Below are positions 59,437 to 64,000 of a DNA stretch of 64,000 nt, piece after piece (the first letter of the stretch is position 1; every line of letters begins with the position of its first letter). The translations under genes were made by a program, and so were the position numbers. The notes beneath the pieces are model-generated. The model had not been told where the DNA came from. It saw only the letters and a program-made list of their open reading frames with translations, and ran no database searches. Origin of the DNA: Amycolatopsis sp. 2-15 (GTDB taxonomy: Bacteria; Actinomycetota; Actinomycetes; Mycobacteriales; Pseudonocardiaceae); the NCBI RefSeq assembly GCF_030285625.1, contig NZ_CP127294.1:248001-312000 (forward strand). The letters are read 5' to 3'.

Positions 59437-62412
59437 CTAGTTCTCGTAAAACAGCTCCTCGACCACTGCGTGGGCGCGGCGCGTGACGCGGCGGTAGCTG
59501 TCGAGGAACTCGCCCGGATCGTCGTCGACGGTGTAGCCGAACACGCGCGCCACGGCGGCCAGGTCGCGGCCCGAGCTGGGCACCTCGTCGACGGCCTTGC
59601 CGCGCACGAGCATCCCGGCGTTGCGCACGCGCGTGGCCAGCAGCCACGCCTCGCGCAGGTAATCGACCGACTCCGCGGGCGCCAGACCCGTGTCCGCGAG
59701 CGCCGTCAAAGCGTCGAGCGTCGACGCGGTCCGCAGGCTCGGCTGCTCGTGCGCGTGCTGCAGCTGCAACAGCTGCACGGTCCACTCGACGTCAGCCAGC
59801 CCACCGCGGCCAAGCTTCGTGTGACGGGTCGGGTCGGCGCCGCGGGGCAGGCGCTCGGTTTCCACGCGCGCCTTGATGCGGCGGATCTCGCGGGCCTTCG
59901 TCGCGTCCAGGCCGCCCTCGGGGTAGCGGACGGGGTCGATCATCGTGATGAACCGCTCGCCCAGCTCCTCGTCGCCGGCGATGAACCGCGCGCGCAGCAA
60001 TGCCTGCGCTTCCCAGACCTCGCCCCAGCGCTGGTAGTACGCGCGGTAGGACTCCAACGTCCGGACCAGCGGCCCGCTGCGGCCCTCCGGCCGAAGGTCC
60101 GCGTCGACGACCAGCGCCGGGTCGGAACTCGGCGCGCCCAGCATCTTGCGCACGGTCTCGGCCACCGACGAAGCGAACTTCGCCGCCTCGGAGTCCGACA
60201 CGCCTTCCGCGGGCTCGCAGACGAACAGCACGTCGGCGTCCGAGCCGTAGCCCAGCTCCGCGCCCCCGAGCCGGCCCATGCCGATCACCGCGACGGTCGC
60301 CGGCGTACGCCCCAGCTCCGCCTGCCGCTGCCGGTACGCGGCGGCCAGCGCACCCTGCAGCACGGCGACCCACACGCTCGACAGCGCCTCGCACACGGCC
60401 GGAACGTCCAGCAGTCCCAGCAAATCCGCACAGGCCACGCGCAACAGCTCGTGCCGCCGCAACGACCGCGCAGCCGCCACCGCCGCGTTCAACCCGGGCT
60501 GACGCCGGACGGCCGCCCGCAGCGACGTCGCCACCTCGGCCGGCTTGCGCCCCGTCAGCCGAGCCGGTTCTCCCAGCAGCTGCAGCACTTCCGGCGCACG
60601 CACGAGCAGGTCGGGCACGAGCTTCGACGTCCCCAGCAGGAACGCGAGCCGCTCCACGACCGTGCCCTCGTCACGCAGCACACGCAAGTACCAGGGCGTG
60701 TCCTCCAGCGCCTCGGACACCTTCCGGTACGAGAGCAGACCGCCGTCGGGATCCGGAGTGTCGGCGAGGAAATCGAGCAACACGGGCAGCAGCGCCTGCT
60801 GGATCGCCGCGCGGCGGGAGACGCCCGCGGTCAGCGCCTTGATGTGCTGCAGCGCGCCTTCCGGCGCCGCGTAACCCAGCGCGGCGAGCCGGCTGGCGGC
60901 CTGCTTCGTCGTGAGCCGCAGCGCTTCCGTCGGCACGTTCGCCACGGACTGCAGCAGCGGGCGGTAGAAGACCTTCTCGTGCAGCCGCCGGATCCCCTGC
61001 GCGTGGCGGCGGAACTCCGCCAGCAGCTCCTGGCCCTGGCTGCGGCCACGCACCGCGCGAATCCCGCACGCGCGCGCGAGGATGCGCAGCTCGTCGGTGT
61101 CGTTCGACTCCGGGAACAAGTGCGTGCGCCGCAGCCGGCGCAGCTGCAGCCGGTGCTCGACGGTGCGCAGGAACTCGTACGAAGTCCCCATCTCGGCCGA
61201 GTCCGCGCGCCCGACGTACCCGCCCTCACCCAGCGCCGCCAAAGCTTCCATTGTGGACGGTGAACGCAGCTCGGGATCCACCCGCCCGTGGACGAGCTGC
61301 AGCAGCTGCACGGCGAACTCGACGTCACGCAGCCCACCGCGGCCCAGCTTCAGCTCGCGCTCAGCGTGCTCCGCGGACACGTGGTCCTCCACGCGCCGGC
61401 GCATCTGCTGCACCTCGGTCACGAAGTTCTCACGATCGGCGGCCGCCCACACCATGGGCGCGACCATCTCCGCGTACTGCTGGCCCAGCCCGGCGTCACC
61501 CGCGACCGGGCGCGCCTTGAGCAGCGCCTGGAACTCCCAGGTCTTCGCCCACTTCTGGTAGTACGCCGTGTGCCCCTCCAGCGTGCGCACGAGCGCGCCG
61601 CTCTTGCCCTCCGGCCGCAGCGCCGCGTCGACCTCGAAGCACGCCTTGCCGACCACCCGCATCATCGTGCTGGCCAGCCGCGTCGCCACGCCGAGGTCGC
61701 CGGCGCCGACGAAGATCACGTCGACGTCACTCACGTAGTTGAGCTCGCGCCCGCCGGTCTTGCCCATCGCGATCACGGCCAGCTTGCCCTCGGCGCTCGC
61801 CCCGACCTCCTGCTCGGCCGACGCGAGGCCGGCCTTCAGCGCGGCCTCGGCCAGGAGCGTCAGCTGGTGGGTGATGTCCTTGAACGACGGGTGTTCGAGC
61901 CCCTCCTCGACGAGGTGCCCGAGGTCGACGGCCGCGATGCCGAGCAGCAGCCGCCGGTACGCCGTGCGCAGCGCCTGCTCGGCGGCCAGTCCGGTCACGT
62001 ACGTGCCGTCGTCCTGGCGCAGGTCCTCGAGCAGCCGGTCCGCGAACTGCTCGGGCACGGTGCAGCGGTGGTCGGCGAGGCAGTGCCACTCGCCGGGGTT
62101 GGCCGCGAGGAAATCGCCGAGCGCGGTGGACGTGCCGAGCACACCGAGCAGGCGGCCGCGGAACGTCCGGTTGTCGCGCAGGGCGCCGTCCAGCTCGGGC
62201 CACGCGCCTTCGTCGGCTTCGCGGATGCGGTCGAGACTCTGCAACGCGAGGTCCTGGTCGGCGGCGCGCGAGAGGGCCGCGAGCACGTCGGCGGTGCCCT
62301 CGACCGGTCCCGCGGCGTCCCACCAGCCCGCCGCGCGCAACTGGGCGTCGGCCTTGTCGTCGGTGAAGCCGTATCGGGCCGCCGATGCGGCCGTCCGCGC
62401 GCGCTCTGCCAT
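59437..62412 (-). CDS. glnE: Bifunctional glutamine synthetase adenylyltransferase/deadenylase
   Basis: 991 residues from the ATG at 62412 (MAERARTAASAARYGFTDDK); an open stretch to 62742 is inside the phosphate transporter and rejected. Two nucleotidyltransferase domains: the N-terminal deadenylase site GGRELNYVSDVDVIFVGAGD (GSDxD-like SDVDV) and the C-terminal adenylylase site GAELGYGSDADVLFVCEPAE. A GlnD-PII-ALDH-like helical linker joins them. It adds or removes AMP at Tyr402 of GlnA. In actinobacteria it is close to glnA, and in M. tuberculosis it is essential (family knowledge). Confidence 0.97.
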   Translation of the reverse strand: MAERARTAASAARYGFTDDKADAQLRAAGWWDAAGPVEGTADVLAALSRAADQDLALQSLDRIREADEGAWPELDGALRDNRTFRGRLLGVLGTSTALGDFLAANPGEWHCLADHRCTVPEQFADRLLEDLRQDDGTYVTGLAAEQALRTAYRRLLLGIAAVDLGHLVEEGLEHPSFKDITHQLTLLAEAALKAGLASAEQEVGASAEGKLAVIAMGKTGGRELNYVSDVDVIFVGAGDLGVATRLASTMMRVVGKACFEVDAALRPEGKSGALVRTLEGHTAYYQKWAKTWEFQALLKARPVAGDAGLGQQYAEMVAPMVWAAADRENFVTEVQQMRRRVEDHVSAEHAERELKLGRGGLRDVEFAVQLLQLVHGRVDPELRSPSTMEALAALGEGGYVGRADSAEMGTSYEFLRTVEHRLQLRRLRRTHLFPESNDTDELRILARACGIRAVRGRSQGQELLAEFRRHAQGIRRLHEKVFYRPLLQSVANVPTEALRLTTKQAASRLAALGYAAPEGALQHIKALTAGVSRRAAIQQALLPVLLDFLADTPDPDGGLLSYRKVSEALEDTPWYLRVLRDEGTVVERLAFLLGTSKLVPDLLVRAPEVLQLLGEPARLTGRKPAEVATSLRAAVRRQPGLNAAVAAARSLRRHELLRVACADLLGLLDVPAVCEALSSVWVAVLQGALAAAYRQRQAELGRTPATVAVIGMGRLGGAELGYGSDADVLFVCEPAEGVSDSEAAKFASSVAETVRKMLGAPSSDPALVVDADLRPEGRSGPLVRTLESYRAYYQRWGEVWEAQALLRARFIAGDEELGERFITMIDPVRYPEGGLDATKAREIRRIKARVETERLPRGADPTRHTKLGRGGLADVEWTVQLLQLQHAHEQPSLRTASTLDALTALADTGLAPAESVDYLREAWLLATRVRNAGMLVRGKAVDEVPSSGRDLAAVARVFGYTVDDDPGEFLDSYRRVTRRAHAVVEELFYEN

Positions 62413-62467
62413 CTCCTTCACCGTAGCCGGATCCGCGTCGGCTGAGCAGGCAGGCACGCGTTCACTT

Positions 62468-63598
62468 TCAGGCGGCGAGCCGGTCGGGTTCCGTGTCGGC
62501 GGCCGAGGGCTCCGGCACCTGGAAGCTGTGCGCCGTGACGGGGCGGCGGCGCGAGAGCACGTAGATGCCGGCGCCGATGGCGATGCCCACCACCCCGACG
62601 CCGACGGTCCCCGCCGTGCCGAGCGACGCGAGCTTCCCCGCGGCTGCGCCGACAAGGGCGGCCGCGGGCAGCGTGAACAGCCAGGCCACGACCATGCGTC
62701 CCGCCATCCGCCAGCGCACAGGCGCCTCGCGCCGGCCGACACCCGAGCCGACGATCCCGCCGGAGCACACGTGCGTGGTCGAGAGCGGGAAACCGAAGTG
62801 CGACGACAGCAGGATCACCGCGGCGCTGCTCGTCTGCGCGGCGAAGCCCTGCGGGCCTTCGATGTCGGTGAGGCCCTTGCCGAGCGTGTGCGTGATGCGC
62901 CAGCCACCGAGATACGTGCCGAGCGCGAGGGCCGAGGCCGCGCTGATGATCACCCACACCGGCGGCGCCGAGCCCGCGGGCAGGCTGCCGGCGCTGACCA
63001 GCGTCAGGGTGATCACGCCCATGGTCTTCTGTGCGTCGTTGGTGCCGTGCGCGAGCGAGACCAGCGACGCCGACACGATCTGCCCGACGCGGAAGCCGCG
63101 CCCGCCACGCCTGCGGACGAAGAGCTTGTAGACCAGGTACGTGAAGCCGGCCGCGACCAGGCCGGCGATGACCGGCGACGCGGCGGCCGGCACGAGGACC
63201 TTGTCCACGATCTTGCCGAAGTGCACCGAGTCGGCACCCGCCGAAACCCAGGTGGCGCCGATGAGGCCGCCGAAAAGCGCGTGCGACGAGCTCGACGGCA
63301 GGCCGATGTACCAGGTGACGAGGTTCCAGACGATCGCCCCGATCAGCCCACCGAAGACGATGGACGGGCCGATCTTGGCGTCGTCGACGAGGCCGCTGGA
63401 GATCGTCTTGGCGACCTCCACCGACAGGAAGGCACCGGCGAGGTTCAGCACCGCCGAGATGGCTACCGCGACCCGCGGTTTGAGCGCGCCCGTGGCGATG
63501 GAGGTAGCCATCGCGTTGGCCGTGTCGTGGAAGCCGTTGGTGAAGTCGAAGACGAGAGCCGTGCCGATGACGACGACGACCACTAGCGAGGGATCCAC
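62468..63598 (-). CDS. Inorganic phosphate transporter, PiT family (second copy)
   Basis: 376 residues from the GTG at 63598, with GGAGG upstream. It has the same duplicated signature as the first copy: FDFTNGFHDTANAMATSIAT and SLVSLAHGTNDAQKTMGVIT. It is clearly paralogous to 3508-4638 but with diverged C-terminal loops and no companion small membrane protein. No PHO box as good as the first was seen upstream, so the two may be regulated differently. Confidence 0.95.
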   Translation of the reverse strand: MDPSLVVVVVIGTALVFDFTNGFHDTANAMATSIATGALKPRVAVAISAVLNLAGAFLSVEVAKTISSGLVDDAKIGPSIVFGGLIGAIVWNLVTWYIGLPSSSSHALFGGLIGATWVSAGADSVHFGKIVDKVLVPAAASPVIAGLVAAGFTYLVYKLFVRRRGGRGFRVGQIVSASLVSLAHGTNDAQKTMGVITLTLVSAGSLPAGSAPPVWVIISAASALALGTYLGGWRITHTLGKGLTDIEGPQGFAAQTSSAAVILLSSHFGFPLSTTHVCSGGIVGSGVGRREAPVRWRMAGRMVVAWLFTLPAAALVGAAAGKLASLGTAGTVGVGVVGIAIGAGIYVLSRRRPVTAHSFQVPEPSAADTEPDRLAA

Positions 63599-63692
63599 CC
63601 CGGTCCTCCGTACCTACGGGAGCATCTCTCGCAAGGTACCTGACCGATCGAGTGAATCGTCAACGCTGCGTTAGTGATCCATGCATCATCCG

Positions 63693-64000
63693 TTAAGCCA
63701 GCGGCAACGTGTGTTGACTCTCCGCCGCCGCGTCGAGCTCCCCGGCGGCCAATCGAACGAACCGGTGCGCGAACGGCCGCCAGGTCTCGGCGATGTCCGC
63801 GTGCACAGAGATCAGCTTCTCCGGCGTGAGCGCCCCCGGACGGGTGAGTTCCGCCATCTCGGGCTCGTCCTCGGCCCAGCGGCGCACGACGTCCGGCGTC
63901 GTCTCGATGTGGAACTGCACGCCGTAGACGCAACGTCGCAGACGGAAGGCCTGGTTCTGGTACAGCGGCGCGGACGCGAGCAGCTCGGCGCCGGGCGGGA
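63693..64000 (-). CDS. Class I glutamine amidotransferase, 3' part (continues beyond the window)
   Basis: Only the last 102 codons are present; the gene enters from the right edge. CVYGVQFHIETTPDVVRRWA contains the catalytic His of the GATase triad (GxQFHxE) with its Glu two residues on. The Cys nucleophile lies outside. Upstream residues APLYQNQAFRL fit the loop before it. It resembles GMP synthase-like or gamma-Glu-hydrolase amidotransferases found beside glnE. The stop TAA is at 63693-63695. Confidence 0.88.
   Translation of the reverse strand, partial: PPGAELLASAPLYQNQAFRLRRCVYGVQFHIETTPDVVRRWAEDEPEMAELTRPGALTPEKLISVHADIAETWRPFAHRFVRLAAGELDAAAESQHTLPLA

Noticed and set aside
62413..62742. 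110-codon N-terminal extension of GlnE
   Set aside because: It runs inside the phosphate transporter gene and looks like out-of-frame GC-rich sequence; the ATG at 62412 gives the usual GlnE length.

Overview
The window is very GC-rich and gene-dense, with GTG starts and many 4-bp ATGA/GTGA gene overlaps. It looks like chromosomal core DNA of an actinomycete, most probably a Pseudonocardiaceae member of the Amycolatopsis type. This is inferred from gene content and order: WhiB7, UPF0182, DUF4191, DUF2342 and PPA1309 families, GlnE next to GlnA, and a (A)AKANSQRDFALAA-type tmRNA tag. No prophage, IS element, integrase or CRISPR array was seen.

Layout. 0.06-2.3 kb: NarL-type two-component pair on the minus strand; the kinase carries an extra C-terminal membrane segment and outer domain. 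2.4-4.6 kb: two coupled unknown genes, a small membrane protein and a Pit phosphate transporter with a candidate PHO box. 4.9-7.4 kb: apolipoprotein N-acyltransferase and an alpha/beta hydrolase. 7.4-14.3 kb: histidine-utilisation operon hutH-hutU-M20 amidohydrolase-hutF-hutI. 14.4-18.1 kb: aldo/keto reductase, IclR regulator and secreted gamma-glutamyltranspeptidase. 18.2-19.5 kb: a 5'-truncated gene remnant, G-rich double-hairpin repeats and the tmRNA gene. 19.7-22.2 kb: a three-gene signalling operon (free sensor domain, sensor kinase, response regulator). 22.2-28.8 kb: small protein, acyltransferase, then smpB-amidohydrolase and prfB-ftsE-ftsX on the minus strand. 28.8-33.6 kb: PadR regulator, two identical initiator tRNA genes, a TetR/FAD-monooxygenase pair with two operators, and a frameshifted P450.

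33.6-50.8 kb follows the order of the mycobacterial Rv3193c-Rv3198c block (remembered, not searched): UPF0182 protein, PPA1309 protein, PDZ/Lon-like protease, DUF2342 protein, YgjP-like metallopeptidase, ThiF/cyclodehydratase-like protein, ABC1 kinase, accessory genes, whiB7 and uvrD2. The whiB7 gene has a long leader with an AT-rich extended promoter, a possible 86-codon upstream ORF and a strong intrinsic terminator, as expected for antibiotic-induced attenuation. 50.8-62.4 kb is a nitrogen block: DUF4191, RDD protein, glnA with a GlnR-type operator, and further on glnE. It is interrupted by a three-subunit molybdenum hydroxylase operon with a divergent TetR regulator, a decayed methyltransferase gene and a thioesterase. 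A second Pit transporter and the 3' part of a glutamine amidotransferase gene close the window.

Connecting themes are nitrogen supply and its control (hut operon, Ggt, GlnA, GlnE, GlnR box), phosphate uptake by two Pit paralogues, ribosome rescue and antibiotic stress (ssrA, smpB, prfB, whiB7, initiator tRNAs), and many regulator/operator pairs. The less ordinary signals are in non-coding DNA: an over-represented GTCCACWGTGGAC palindrome, covarying hairpin repeats, and the whiB7 leader.
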